64,000 nt of DNA. It comes from Oscillospiraceae bacterium. GTDB lineage: Bacteria > Bacillota > Clostridia > Oscillospirales > Acutalibacteraceae. Location: the NCBI GenBank assembly GCA_015066205.1, contig SVOV01000001.1, positions 122,913 to 186,912 on the forward strand. The letters are read 5' to 3'. Below, piece by piece: positions 47,154-56,181 of this stretch. The notes under the pieces are model-generated. The model did not search any database. It was not told the DNA's origin and saw only the letters and a program-made list of their open reading frames with translations. Position 1 is the stretch's first letter; each line of letters opens with the position of its first letter. Position numbers and translations under genes: made by a program.

Positions 47154-47534
47154 ATGATTTCTTTTGATTCTTTTATAATTGACGGAATTCTCCCCATATA
47201 TCTTCAGATAATACTGTTTATAAAAAGAGGAATTATTGCGGGAACGGTTAAAAACGGAGAGGAGCTTCCCTCAAGAAGAGTGCTGTCCGCTCTTCTCGGA
47301 GTAAATCCCAATACTGTGCAGAAGGCGTTTGCAATTCTTGAAGAAGAGGGACTTATTCTTTCGAGAGCAGGTGCTAAAAGCGTTATAAATGTGAGCGATG
47401 AGAAGCTTCTTGAAATAAAAGAAGAGCTTCTTATAAATGATATTAAAAATATAGTATCTGCTCTGAAACAGACGGGACTTTCAATGGAACAGGCGACAGA
47501 GCTTATAAAAGCCAACTGGGAGGAGGAGAACTGA
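47154..47534 (+). CDS. GntR-family regulator, YtrA type
   Basis: 126 residues. A winged HTH, LPIYLQIILFIKRGIIAGTVKNGEELPSRRVLSALLGVNPNTVQKAFAILEEEGLI, followed by only about 50 residues of helix, which is the compact YtrA layout. First gene of an ABC operon; likely represses it through the two inverted repeats upstream. The signal may be cell-wall stress, as for YtrA of Bacillus; this is by analogy. Confidence 0.92.
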   Translation: MISFDSFIIDGILPIYLQIILFIKRGIIAGTVKNGEELPSRRVLSALLGVNPNTVQKAFAILEEEGLILSRAGAKSVINVSDEKLLEIKEELLINDIKNIVSALKQTGLSMEQATELIKANWEEEN

Positions 47535-48262
47535 TGAAAAAATATATATCCGTTTTTTATCTTACGGCGAGAGAGAGCATATATAAAATATTTGTTTTAT
47601 GGCTCGCTTCAGCTTTGGTGCAGACAGCGGCTATGTGGCTAACCTTGAATTTTACCGACAGTTTTCTTAAGGTGGCGTTTTTTACTTCAAAAGCCTTTAT
47701 TCCCGTAATTTTCAGCATTACTCTTATTCTTACTGCTTTGCTTCTTTCAAAAACAGGTATGCAGTTCAATACAAAAACAGGCTATACCTTAAGAAGACTC
47801 CGTATAAGGGAAAGAAAGGTCTTTTATATTCAGACCCTTTATAATTTTATGATGCTTTTTTGTCTTCTCGTTTCAGAGGTGCTTCTGATCTTTGTTCTGA
47901 TAAAGGGCTTCAAGGGAATGCATCCCGAGGAGGGGCTGAGTGTTCAGACCGAATTCAAGGCATTTTATAAGGATTTATTCATTCAGAATCTTTTTGCGGG
48001 AAGAGATATACTGCGTATTGTAAGAAATATAATAACCGTTTTATCGCTTTCCCTTAATCTTTCGGCGTTTTCATTTCTTATAAGAAGAAACAGTAAGTGG
48101 ATAGGGGCTCTTCTTGTGACGGCGCTTTCGGTTATGGTCTTCGTTTCCGCGCCCTCGATAAGAATGATTGATACGGACATTATATTTATGATCCCCCTTG
48201 TGATGTTCATAATATTTGCCTTTATTGTTGTTTTTGTAAAGGAGGAGCAGTATGATTCGTAA
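47534..48262 (+). CDS. Membrane protein of the GntR/ABC operon
   Basis: 242 residues with about six hydrophobic segments (AFIPVIFSITLILTALLLS, TLYNFMMLFCLLVSEVLLIFVL, SIRMIDTDIIFMIPLVMFII). ATG overlaps the GntR stop by one base. Probably one of two permease-like subunits working with the ATPase encoded at 48737. No family motif recognised beyond ABC-2-type hydrophobicity. Confidence 0.75.
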   Translation: MKKYISVFYLTARESIYKIFVLWLASALVQTAAMWLTLNFTDSFLKVAFFTSKAFIPVIFSITLILTALLLSKTGMQFNTKTGYTLRRLRIRERKVFYIQTLYNFMMLFCLLVSEVLLIFVLIKGFKGMHPEEGLSVQTEFKAFYKDLFIQNLFAGRDILRIVRNIITVLSLSLNLSAFSFLIRRNSKWIGALLVTALSVMVFVSAPSIRMIDTDIIFMIPLVMFIIFAFIVVFVKEEQYDS

Positions 48263-48722
48263 AATAGAAGGAATTATCCCCGCAGGGCTCAGTGCCGCGG
48301 GAATCCGCAAAGCGGTAAGAGCGGGACTTGTCATAAGTCTTTTTATATCACTTTCCGTTTTTAACCTGCAGTTTGTTCACGATCTCAGACGAATATATTA
48401 TTATGACATATCGGGAAAACGGATAATTGACGAACAGATCTATCACCGGCTTCATAATTTCAGTGGCTATACCGAGCTTTGCTTTTATATTTTTATTGTA
48501 TTTTTTATATGTCTTGCGGGAATGGCTCTTTATTTCTTCATAAGCCATTTCATCGGCTCTAAAAGTATATATACCATGCTTCGTGTGGGAAGACGGGAGC
48601 TTATAAAAAGATGTCTGGGACTTCCCGTGTTATCCGCCCTTGCGGGAGGACTTACGATGGGTGTGTCCTATCTTCTGATGATAATGATTTATATTCTGTT
48701 TTTACCCGAGCTTCATCTTTGA
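48252..48722 (+). CDS. Small membrane protein of the GntR/ABC operon
   Basis: 156 residues, three to four membrane helices, with a cytoplasmic positively charged stretch MLRVGRRELIKRCLGLP before the third. Overlaps the previous gene by 11 bases; the RBS GGAGGAG lies inside it. Likely a second permease component. Confidence 0.75.
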   Translation: MIRKIEGIIPAGLSAAGIRKAVRAGLVISLFISLSVFNLQFVHDLRRIYYYDISGKRIIDEQIYHRLHNFSGYTELCFYIFIVFFICLAGMALYFFISHFIGSKSIYTMLRVGRRELIKRCLGLPVLSALAGGLTMGVSYLLMIMIYILFLPELHL

Positions 48723-48736
48723 AAGGAGAAAAAGCA

Positions 48737-49471
48737 ATGCTTGAAATTAAAAATCTTACCAAAAGATACGGTGCTAAAAAAGCACTTGATTCAGTAAATA
48801 TTTCTTTTCCGAGAGGCGAGATAGTGGGTCTTTTCGGAGAAAACGGAGCGGGCAAGACCACTCTTATGAAAAGCATACTGAATTTTATAAAATATAACGG
48901 AGAAATTACCCTTGACGGAGAAAAAATAAATCACAGAAATATTGAAAAAATATCCTTTGCTACAAGTGAGCATTCATTTTTTCCGGCACTGACTCCCGAG
49001 GGACATAAGGAGTTTTATAAAGAGCATTTTCCCTCCTTCAATGAAAAAAGATTCAGGGGACTTATGGAATTCTTCTCTCTTCCCGAAAAGAAGCTGCGCA
49101 CCTTTTCAACGGGACAGAAGAATCAGTTTGAGGTAATTCTCGCTTTATCTCAGGGGGCTGATTACATTCTTATGGATGAGCCCTTTGCGGGAAACGATGT
49201 TTTTAACCGTGAGGATTTCTATAAGGTGCTGTCGGGAATTCTTGAGGAAAACGAAACCGTTATTCTTTCCACACATCTTATTGAAGAGGTGTCTGATTTT
49301 ATAGGAAGAGCTGTTCTTATAAGAAACGGACAGGTGATAGCCGACAAAAAAACGGAGGAGCTGGAAAACACGGGAAAAACGCTTATCTCTTTTATCAAGG
49401 AGGAATATAACTACCGCTCTGACCGTGTCGGAAAAGCACTTTCCGATATTACGGGAGAGGAGGAATTATAA
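48737..49471 (+). CDS. ABC transporter ATP-binding protein
   Basis: 244 residues. Walker A FGENGAGKTTLMKS, degenerate signature FSTGQKNQFEVILAL (S-T-G-Q instead of LSGGQ), Walker B YILMDEPFAG, and STHLIEE. This is the ABC-2/YtrB type. The ATG at 48737 is defined by GAAAGGAG; the open frame upstream lies in the preceding gene. Confidence 0.92.
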   Translation: MLEIKNLTKRYGAKKALDSVNISFPRGEIVGLFGENGAGKTTLMKSILNFIKYNGEITLDGEKINHRNIEKISFATSEHSFFPALTPEGHKEFYKEHFPSFNEKRFRGLMEFFSLPEKKLRTFSTGQKNQFEVILALSQGADYILMDEPFAGNDVFNREDFYKVLSGILEENETVILSTHLIEEVSDFIGRAVLIRNGQVIADKKTEELENTGKTLISFIKEEYNYRSDRVGKALSDITGEEEL

Positions 49472-50883
49472 TGAAAAAAACTCTTTGTGTTTTTCTCGGA
49501 CTTATTATAATTCTTTCTTCTCTGACAGTAGCTTTAGCAAGGGAAATGGATATTCAGAGTGAAAATGTAGAATTTACTCTGAACTCTGAAACGGGTGACA
49601 GAGAGCTTCTTCAGGGAATAACTGCAAAAATAGAGATGTCCCACCTTGAAAATCTGATATGGAATATTGATTTTTCTCCTTTTTCCGAAAGTAAAGCCGA
49701 GCTGACCTTCAAGAAGCGAGGCGGACAGGCGGATGCTCCGACTTTTCACGGAATATGGGGCTCATACCTTGATATCCGCGACTTCGCAAGGGATAACAAA
49801 AAGCTGGGCGAATATGTTTTCGGTGTTGAAAAGAGCCTTGAAAAGACAGGTGACAGCGCTGAGATCAGCATACGGCTCAAGGATTATTATGATTATTATC
49901 CCGTAAAGATAAATCTTGATCTTCCCGGTTTGTCTATTTATTATTATTCACCGATCTCGCACGAAGAAAAAGGCGGGTACTCCTTTTACGGAATAAGCGA
50001 AGCGAGAGGAAAGGAATTTTTAAGAAAGCTTTCGGATTATATAAGGATCCCCGTAAGAGAAGACGATGTCAGAAAAGAGACCGTGGAAAAGATGGAATCA
50101 GGCTACAGCCATGCGACGGAATATATCAATACCTTTGATTATAATTTCCTTAATGCACAGTTTTCTGACAGACTGTTTTTTACGGTGGGAAATCTTACGG
50201 GGCCTAATGAAAACTGCCCCTCTGTACTTGTTGACACATCGGAAATGGGAGGCGGCGACGGCTACGGAATATACTCGGTTCCCTTTGCTGAGAATGATAT
50301 AAAATCGGAGGAAATGAAGACCGTATTCAGGATAGACGAAAGCAGTTCCGTAATTTATCTTGACGGCTCGGAAGAAAAAAATGAGCTTTATGTCTGCCTT
50401 CTTGAAAACGGAAATTTCATATTAAAGGTCATTGACGCTTCTTCCTTCAGTGAAATTTCTTCTGTTACGCTTTTCAGCTATTCTTATGAAAAGGATCATA
50501 TAGGCTTTGTGAAAAACGAAGATTTTTTGCTCTTTTATAAAAACGATCTTGAGCTGAAAACTGTGACAAAAAGCTCCGACGGCACATACTCGGAAGCCTT
50601 TCATTTTGTGATCCCACAGGAAAACGAATACGGCTGGGACTATTATGACTATGAAAGCAACGCTGTTTTCTGCGGTGACAGGCTCATATTCTTCATCCGC
50701 GACAGGGAAAATTTCAGTGATCAGCTGAAAAAATCCGCAAAGTTCCGAATAACCGCTTTCGGTGCTGACGGCAGAGTCTATAGCGGTGAATGGGAGAATT
50801 CTCTCGGAGAAAACACCGTGAACACCTATGAAGCCTTTGTAAGAATTAATAAAGCAGAGCTCATTTTTGATGAAAGTATGTAG
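49471..50883 (+). CDS. Secreted protein of unknown function, ABC-operon associated
   Basis: 470 residues. A signal peptide (MKKTLCVFLGLIIILSSLTVALA) is followed by a beta-rich extracellular region. Repeated strand-turn patterns in the C-terminal 230 residues (SSSVIYLDGSEEKNELYVCLL, NFILKVIDASSFSEISSVTLF, GRVYSGEWENSLG) resemble a beta-propeller. No cysteine lipobox is seen. ATG overlaps the ATPase stop. It may be a periplasmic-like sensor or substrate partner; this is inference from context only. Confidence 0.7.
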   Translation: MKKTLCVFLGLIIILSSLTVALAREMDIQSENVEFTLNSETGDRELLQGITAKIEMSHLENLIWNIDFSPFSESKAELTFKKRGGQADAPTFHGIWGSYLDIRDFARDNKKLGEYVFGVEKSLEKTGDSAEISIRLKDYYDYYPVKINLDLPGLSIYYYSPISHEEKGGYSFYGISEARGKEFLRKLSDYIRIPVREDDVRKETVEKMESGYSHATEYINTFDYNFLNAQFSDRLFFTVGNLTGPNENCPSVLVDTSEMGGGDGYGIYSVPFAENDIKSEEMKTVFRIDESSSVIYLDGSEEKNELYVCLLENGNFILKVIDASSFSEISSVTLFSYSYEKDHIGFVKNEDFLLFYKNDLELKTVTKSSDGTYSEAFHFVIPQENEYGWDYYDYESNAVFCGDRLIFFIRDRENFSDQLKKSAKFRITAFGADGRVYSGEWENSLGENTVNTYEAFVRINKAELIFDESM

Positions 50884-50911
50884 TATTGCGGTTTCTTTAT
50901 AAAATAAAATC

Positions 50912-50946
50912 AGGCAACACGGTTTGTCCGTGTTGCCTTTCGTTTT
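50912..50946. terminator. Bidirectional terminator
   Basis: AGGCAACACGG / CCGTGTTGCCT with T-run, between the ABC operon and zapA. Confidence 0.9.
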
Positions 50947-50952
50947 TAATTC

Positions 50953-51273
50953 TTATTTTTTGCCCTTGATTCTATCAAGCTCTCTTTTATATTTATCTCT
51001 TTCCATCATTGCCTTTTCGGCATCCTCGAGATAATCTGCCATTTCACCTCTGAGCTTTTTGACAGTGCTTTCCTGTGCCTTCAGCTCGTTTGCAATGTCA
51101 AGTGAAACCAAAACCAGAGCCTCTGTGAGAGAAAGTCTGGAGCTCTGTCCCATAAGAGCTGAAAGCTTCTTATCGACGGTAGAGGCAAGTGCCTTTATAT
51201 CCTCGGGAGCTTCGGTCGAAATAATCGTATATTTCTGATTTCCCACAGAAATTTCAACTTTATTCTTTTCCAT
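50953..51273 (-). CDS. zapA: Cell division protein ZapA
   Basis: 106 residues. N-terminal ISVGNQKYTIISTEAPEDIKALASTVDKKLSALM and the long C-terminal coiled coil (LKAQESTVKKLRGEMADYLEDAEKAMMERDKYKRELD) are the ZapA plan. It binds and bundles FtsZ at midcell. Located 13 bases after typA on the same strand. Confidence 0.9.
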   Translation of the reverse strand: MEKNKVEISVGNQKYTIISTEAPEDIKALASTVDKKLSALMGQSSRLSLTEALVLVSLDIANELKAQESTVKKLRGEMADYLEDAEKAMMERDKYKRELDRIKGKK

Positions 51274-51286
51274 AGTTTTCTCCTTA

Positions 51287-53107
51287 TCAGTTTTTCTTGA
51301 ACTGCTGCTTCATACGAAGCTCTTTTGAAAGGATCTTCTTGCGAAGACGAAGAGAGGTGGGAGTTACCTCAAGAAGCTCGTCATCGCTTAAAAATTCCAT
51401 ACTCTGCTCGAGAGAAAGGGTGGAGTGGGGAACAAGACGAAGAGCATCGTCAGAACCTGCTGCACGGGTATTTGTCATCTGCTTTTTCTTGCAGACATTA
51501 CATACGATATCCTCAGCCTTTGCACATTCGCCGACTATCATTCCCTCGTATACGGGGACACCGGGGCCTATGAAAAGTCTTCCTCTGTCCTGAGTGTTGA
51601 AAAGACCGTAGCCTGTGCTCTCTCCTGTTTCGTGGGAAACGATAGAGCCCCTTTCACGGGTCTGGATATCTCCCTTATAAGGCTCATAGCCCTGGAAGAG
51701 ATTATTCATAATGCCGTAGCCGTTTGTATCTGTAAGGAACTCCGAGCGGTAGCCGATAAGTCCTCTTGCGGGGATCTTGAATTCAAGGTGGGTCGTACCG
51801 CCGTCGCGTGTACCCATATTTTCAAGCTCGCCTCTGCGGGAGCCTATCTTTTCCATAACAGGGCCTACATAGTCTGTGGGAACCTCAATAATAAGAAGCT
51901 CAATGGGCTCAAGAAGCACTCCGTCCTCGTGCTTATAGATAACCTTGGGACGGGAAACCTGAAATTCATAGCCCTGTCTTCTCATAGTTTCTATAAGAAT
52001 TGAAAGGTGAAGCTCACCTCTGCCCGAAACCTTGAAGGCATCTGTAGTATCCGTTTCCTCAACTCTCATGCTTACATTTGTTTCAACCTCTTTGAAAAGA
52101 CGGGCACGGATGTTACGGGAGGTAACAAATTTGCCCTCTTTTCCGGCAAAGGGAGAATCGTTTACATGGAAGGTCATTGAAAGGGTGGGCTCGTCAATTT
52201 TGATAAAGGGGAGAGGCTCAACACAGTCGGGAGAGCAAACTGTTTCACCGATGTTGAGGTCTTCAATTCCCGAAACTGCAACAATATCGCCTGCTTTTGC
52301 AAAGTTGGTTTCGGTTCTGCCGAGTCCCGTGAAATGATAAAGGCGGGATACCTTGACATTTCTTCTGCCGCCGTCTGTCTGACAGAGAACTACGGACTGA
52401 CCCTCCTTTACAGAGCCTCTTTCAATTCTGCCCACACCGATCCTGCCGACATAATCGTCATAATCGAGGGATGAGAAAAGAAGCTGTAAGGGGGCATTTT
52501 CATCACATTCGGGAGCGGGAATGTTATCAATAATTGCATCAAGAAGAGGACGCATATCTCCGCTTCTGTCATCCTTGTTGAAGGAAGCAAAGCCTTCGCG
52601 GGCGGAGGCGAAAATTACGGGGAATTCGATCTGCTCCTCGTCAGCGCCGAGCTCAATGAAAAGGTCAAGCACCTCGTCAATGACCTCATCGGGACGCGCA
52701 CCCGGACGGTCTATCTTATTTATGACAACAAGGGGAGTCTTTTTGAGAGAAAGTGCCTTTGACAGAACGAATCTTGTCTGAGGCATACAGCCCTCAAAGG
52801 CATCAACAAGAAGAAGCACGCCGTCAACCATTGTCATAATTCTTTCAACCTCACCGCCGAAATCAGCGTGGCCGGGGGTGTCAACAATGTTGATCTTGAT
52901 ATCCTTATATGTTACAGAGGTATTTTTTGAAAGGATCGTGATTCCTCTTTCTCTTTCAAGGTCATTGGAGTCCATAACTCTGTCCTGAACAACCTCGTTT
53001 TCTCTGAAAGTACCGCTCTGCTTGAGAAGCTTGTCAACAAGGGTGGTCTTGCCGTGGTCAACATGAGCGATAATAGCAATATTTCTTATATCTTCTCTTT
53101 TACTCAA
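51287..53107 (-). CDS. typA: Translational GTPase TypA/BipA
   Basis: 606 residues. G motifs: [42 protein letters not shown] and [12 protein letters not shown]. The C-terminal domain shows the TypA-specific [23 protein letters not shown] and a Lys/Arg-rich end. It is a ribosome-associated EF-G-like GTPase that helps 50S assembly, especially in cold or stress. The leader contains repeat copy 2. Confidence 0.96.
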   Translation of the reverse strand: MSKREDIRNIAIIAHVDHGKTTLVDKLLKQSGTFRENEVVQDRVMDSNDLERERGITILSKNTSVTYKDIKINIVDTPGHADFGGEVERIMTMVDGVLLLVDAFEGCMPQTRFVLSKALSLKKTPLVVINKIDRPGARPDEVIDEVLDLFIELGADEEQIEFPVIFASAREGFASFNKDDRSGDMRPLLDAIIDNIPAPECDENAPLQLLFSSLDYDDYVGRIGVGRIERGSVKEGQSVVLCQTDGGRRNVKVSRLYHFTGLGRTETNFAKAGDIVAVSGIEDLNIGETVCSPDCVEPLPFIKIDEPTLSMTFHVNDSPFAGKEGKFVTSRNIRARLFKEVETNVSMRVEETDTTDAFKVSGRGELHLSILIETMRRQGYEFQVSRPKVIYKHEDGVLLEPIELLIIEVPTDYVGPVMEKIGSRRGELENMGTRDGGTTHLEFKIPARGLIGYRSEFLTDTNGYGIMNNLFQGYEPYKGDIQTRERGSIVSHETGESTGYGLFNTQDRGRLFIGPGVPVYEGMIVGECAKAEDIVCNVCKKKQMTNTRAAGSDDALRLVPHSTLSLEQSMEFLSDDELLEVTPTSLRLRKKILSKELRMKQQFKKN

Positions 53108-53133
53108 AATTTCACCTTCAAAAAAATTTTATT

Positions 53134-53219
53134 ATATAGGAAATTGCTCGCGTTGTGAGCAATTTTGCTTATATCAAAAAACACCTTTTCGCCCCCAAGA
53201 ATGGGGGTCGGGGGGTTGA
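53134..53219. repeat. Dispersed two-hairpin repeat, copy 2
   Basis: ATATAGGAAATTGCTCGCGT and the following AAATTGCTC / GAGCAATTT hairpin are identical to copy 1; the CCCCCA / TGGGGG hairpin and G-run follow with a few changes. It lies between the typA promoter and start codon. Confidence 0.8.
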
Positions 53220-53245
53220 AGCATAATGCTTTTTTACAACATATC

Positions 53246-53274
53246 ATTTTACACCTTAAACAAAAGAAAATCAA
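53246..53274 (-). promoter_or_regulatory. typA promoter
   Basis: Minus strand TTGATT, 17 bp, TAAAAT; places repeat copy 2 inside the 5' leader of about 130 bases. Confidence 0.6.
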
Positions 53275-53381
53275 CAATTTTATGCAATTTTCCTACTTTT
53301 ATAATTTTTTAATATTTTTTATACCATTTTTATGAAATGAGTGATAAAATAAAGAAAAAATCCTTGTAAGGAGGCAGCTTT

Positions 53382-54776
53382 ATGACCTTTCCCATGACTG
53401 ACCAGCTTCTCAATTACGATGTTTTTCCTCTTGTTTTCCCTGTGGGAAAAGAGGTAACGGTACGAATAAGACCCACAGGCGGAAGACCTGAGTTTATCCC
53501 CGGAAAAGAATATAAGGTGCTTATCTGTGCACTCGAGGGCGGAAAGCCTTATGATTATCCCTCTTCGGGCGATTACAGAGAAAAGCTCCTTGTCTGTAAC
53601 GAAATCGGCGGTTTTGATGTAACGCATACATATGACAGCGAGCAGCAGTATTTCATAAGAGTTCTGGGAGACGATGGCAGAAGAATAAATCAGTTCCCCG
53701 TTTATGCTGTTGAAAAGGATCTTGTGGGCAGATATCCTTTAAGAGGCGACCTTCATATGCACACAAACTGCTCCGACGGCAGACAGACTCCCGAGGTTGT
53801 CTGCGGAATGTATCGCTCCCACGGTTATGATTTCTTTGCAATTACCGATCATCACAGATATTACCCCTCTGTACGGGCTATGGAGTTTTATAAGGATATA
53901 CCCACGGAATTTACCATAGTCCCCGGTGAAGAGGTGCATCTTCCTGATGTCCACGGCAAGGAGGCGGATGCACATATCGTCAATTTCGGCGGAGAGTATT
54001 CAATAAATGCTCTTGTTCGGGATGAATATTTCGGCGAAGCGGGAGAAAAATGGGTCCGTGCAATGCCGGGTGTAACCCCTCCCGAGGCTGATACTGTTGA
54101 GGTATGGCAGGATAAGATGGAGGCACTCGCAGAAAAGACCGAGGTTCCCGAAAAGGTTGATAAGATCCCCGCTGCCGTTATGAAATGGGCATTTTCCGAA
54201 ATCAGAAAGGCGGGCGGCCTTGCAATATTCCCCCATCCCTGCTGGATAAGCGATACCATGCATGTGCCCACGGCTTTTCTTGAATATATTATGGAAAATC
54301 AGGATTTTGATGCGTTTGAGGTGCTCGGCGGCGAAAGATATTACGAGCATAACGGCTTTCAGGTAATAAGATATTATGAGGACAAGGCAAAGGGCAGACG
54401 CTATCCCATCGTCGGAAGCACCGACAGCCATTCCTCATATGAATCCAATGACGGTGCTCTTATCTGCTCTACCATAGTTTTCTCCCCCGAAAATGAAAGA
54501 AAGGCATTAATAGGCTCCATCAAGGATTTCTATTCCGTTGCGGTCGATACAATAAGTAAGGAATTCCGTCTTGTGGGAGATAACCGTCTTGTAAGACTTT
54601 CCTGCTTCCTTATAAATAATTATTTCCCCCGCCACGATGAGCTTTGCCGTGAAGAGGGAAGACTTATGAGGATCTGCGCTGTCGGAACCGAAGAGGAAAA
54701 GGCGGATGCGGTAAAGCAGCTTACTGCAATGAACGGCAGAATGAAGAAATTTATGGATAAGTATATCAGTAAATAA
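53382..54776 (+). CDS. PHP-domain phosphoesterase with N-terminal beta domain
   Basis: 464 residues. Residues 1-115 form a beta-sandwich-like N-domain (FPVGKEVTVRIRPTGG...YFIRVLGDDG). The PHP motifs follow: RGDLHMHTNCSDGRQTPE, FAITDHHRYYPS, VPGEEVHL, FPHPCW and GSTDSHSSYES. This N-domain plus PHP plan is common in Firmicutes and Bacteroidetes, where the substrate is undefined. TAAGGAGG lies 9 bases before the ATG. Confidence 0.88.
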   Translation: MTFPMTDQLLNYDVFPLVFPVGKEVTVRIRPTGGRPEFIPGKEYKVLICALEGGKPYDYPSSGDYREKLLVCNEIGGFDVTHTYDSEQQYFIRVLGDDGRRINQFPVYAVEKDLVGRYPLRGDLHMHTNCSDGRQTPEVVCGMYRSHGYDFFAITDHHRYYPSVRAMEFYKDIPTEFTIVPGEEVHLPDVHGKEADAHIVNFGGEYSINALVRDEYFGEAGEKWVRAMPGVTPPEADTVEVWQDKMEALAEKTEVPEKVDKIPAAVMKWAFSEIRKAGGLAIFPHPCWISDTMHVPTAFLEYIMENQDFDAFEVLGGERYYEHNGFQVIRYYEDKAKGRRYPIVGSTDSHSSYESNDGALICSTIVFSPENERKALIGSIKDFYSVAVDTISKEFRLVGDNRLVRLSCFLINNYFPRHDELCREEGRLMRICAVGTEEEKADAVKQLTAMNGRMKKFMDKYISK

Positions 54777-54795
54777 AATCTTTCTGAAATAAAAT

Positions 54796-54824
54796 TTGAC
54801 AAAAGCGGCATAATATAATATACT
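54796..54824 (+). promoter_or_regulatory. Strong promoter of the 35-residue peptide gene
   Basis: TTGACA, 17 bp, TATACT; 37 bp upstream of the start codon. Confidence 0.8.
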
Positions 54825-54861
54825 TGATGTAACAGTAATAAATGAAAGGAGATTTTTTCTT

Positions 54862-54969
54862 ATGGAAATGCTTCCCGGTTTTGTAAGAGTTATTATTGAC
54901 TGGTTAATTATGGTTATGGGTACTCTCTTTACATTCATGGAAAAGAAAGAAGAAGGCGAAGAAGCATAA
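54862..54969 (+). CDS. Small amphipathic/membrane peptide, 35 residues
   Basis: An ORF too short for ordinary callers, but with a complete set of signals: near-consensus promoter, GAAAGGAG about 10 bases before the ATG, and a good terminator (55007). The peptide starts MEMLPGFVRVIIDWLIMVMG, continues TLFTFMEKK and ends EEGEEA. It thus has one hydrophobic or amphipathic helix of about 20 residues and a strongly charged C-terminus. It has no leader-peptide double-glycine site or cysteine. No family is known to me. Possible roles: membrane-associated small protein, modulator of a transporter, or peptide toxin; none can be chosen from sequence. Confidence 0.7.
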   Translation: MEMLPGFVRVIIDWLIMVMGTLFTFMEKKEEGEEA

Positions 54970-55006
54970 GAAAAGCTTCTCTCAGCTGAAAACCGAATTG
55001 ATCACA

Positions 55007-55038
55007 GTCGGGTGTCTGACGGCACCCGACAGTTTTTT
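55007..55038 (+). terminator. Terminator of the small-peptide gene
   Basis: GTCGGGTG / CACCCGAC stem, then CAGTTTTTTT. Confidence 0.85.
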
Positions 55039-55056
55039 TGACAAAGCCCAAAAGCT

Positions 55057-55989
55057 TTAAGCGGAAATTCTCTTGAGCCTGCGGCTTTCCTTTCTCCAGC
55101 TGAAAATGATTTCGGGATTATTCAGTATCTCCTCCGTTCTTTGCATAAAGGGAACGATCTCACCGAAATCAAGAGCGCGGTGGTCAAAGGCAATGCATAC
55201 GGGAAGTATCTGTCTTATTTCAATTTTATCATCCTCTGTTACCACGGGCTTTTTTTGAACTGCACCGACACCGAAGGCGCATACCTGAGGCGGGATTATT
55301 TCAAGAAGAGCCATAGCACCCTTCTGACCGAGGAAGGTGGAGCCGATGTTTGAAACGGTAACCGTGCCCTGCTCAAGATCAAATGCCGTAAGTCTTTCGG
55401 TTTCGGAGACAGCCTCATATGCCTTCTTTTCTTTACCCTTTAAGGTGCGGACTCTGTGCTTTCCCGTTTTTGAGCCTATGAGTCTGTAAAGTGTTTTCAG
55501 TATATGACCTTTTTTTAAGCTTTTGAGAGTATCATGGAGTGAGACGGAAAAAAGTGCTTCATTGAGATCTGTATTTTTTGCACGCCTTGTGATATCATTA
55601 ATATAAGCGGTCATTTCATCAAGGTCGCGGTCCTCAAATTCTCTGAGATTCACCGTCATCATTTTTCCGTCGGGCATTATCATCGGCATAGAAATATTGA
55701 TATTTTTAAAAGTATTTATTTGACCTCTGACCAGTCTTCTGTTAAAATTGATATGAGAATTCATTTTAGGAGCTGCCTTCAGCCCCTCTGTAATGATTTT
55801 CAGAATCAGGGTATTGAAGCTGATCTTTGTTGTATATTCGGAATTCATTTCCTTATATAATGAAAAAAGCCTCGTTACATCCGCTTCATAAATATATGAA
55901 ACATGGGGTATTTCTCTCCAACTCTCGCTTGTCATATTGGCAACTATTTTTCTCTGTATTCCGAAGTGTTCTGTGTTTATTGTTTTCAT
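55057..55989 (-). CDS. Free-standing E2-type (2-oxoacid dehydrogenase) acyltransferase
   Basis: 310 residues matching only the catalytic domain of dihydrolipoamide acyltransferases and chloramphenicol acetyltransferase-fold enzymes. Visible: EIPHVSYIYEADVTRLFSLY, GTVTVSNIGSTFLGQKGAMALLEIIPPQVCAFGVGAV, and the active-site motif AFDHRALDFG (DHRxxDG with Phe before the final Gly). There is no lipoyl domain and no E1/E3 gene nearby. It may transfer an acyl group between CoA and an unknown acceptor, or be an assembly remnant. An insertion rich in Lys (residues 165-200) interrupts the core. Divergent from the XRE regulator. Confidence 0.82.
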   Translation of the reverse strand: MKTINTEHFGIQRKIVANMTSESWREIPHVSYIYEADVTRLFSLYKEMNSEYTTKISFNTLILKIITEGLKAAPKMNSHINFNRRLVRGQINTFKNINISMPMIMPDGKMMTVNLREFEDRDLDEMTAYINDITRRAKNTDLNEALFSVSLHDTLKSLKKGHILKTLYRLIGSKTGKHRVRTLKGKEKKAYEAVSETERLTAFDLEQGTVTVSNIGSTFLGQKGAMALLEIIPPQVCAFGVGAVQKKPVVTEDDKIEIRQILPVCIAFDHRALDFGEIVPFMQRTEEILNNPEIIFSWRKESRRLKRISA

Positions 55990-56043
55990 AATTAAATTCT
56001 CCCGTTAAGTTTTTTGCAGACTGTTTTTCTTGCTGCGGTTTTA

Positions 56044-56118
56044 GTTTACCCCGAGTAAAAACGAAAAAACACCAACCCGAGTTTACATCTGCTGTTTTCA
56101 ATATATACTTCGGTTTAC
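56044..56118. promoter_or_regulatory. GTTTAC-box operator region between E2-like and XRE genes
   Basis: GTTTAC occurs at 56044, 56081 and 56113; the first is part of TTTAC-CCCGA-GTAAA, an inverted pair. The middle box overlaps the -35 of a promoter TTTACA-16-TATACT (56082-56109) driving the XRE gene. Consistent with autoregulation. Confidence 0.5.
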
Positions 56119-56181
56119 AAAAAGTACCGCTACTGCCCCGCAACCGCGGAAAATATATAAATTTCCTTTACGGAGGTACAT

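Noticed and set aside
54793..55038. Small RNA in place of a peptide gene at 54.8-55.0 kb
   Set aside because: A good RBS and an ORF with sensible composition favour a peptide, although a dual-function RNA cannot be excluded.
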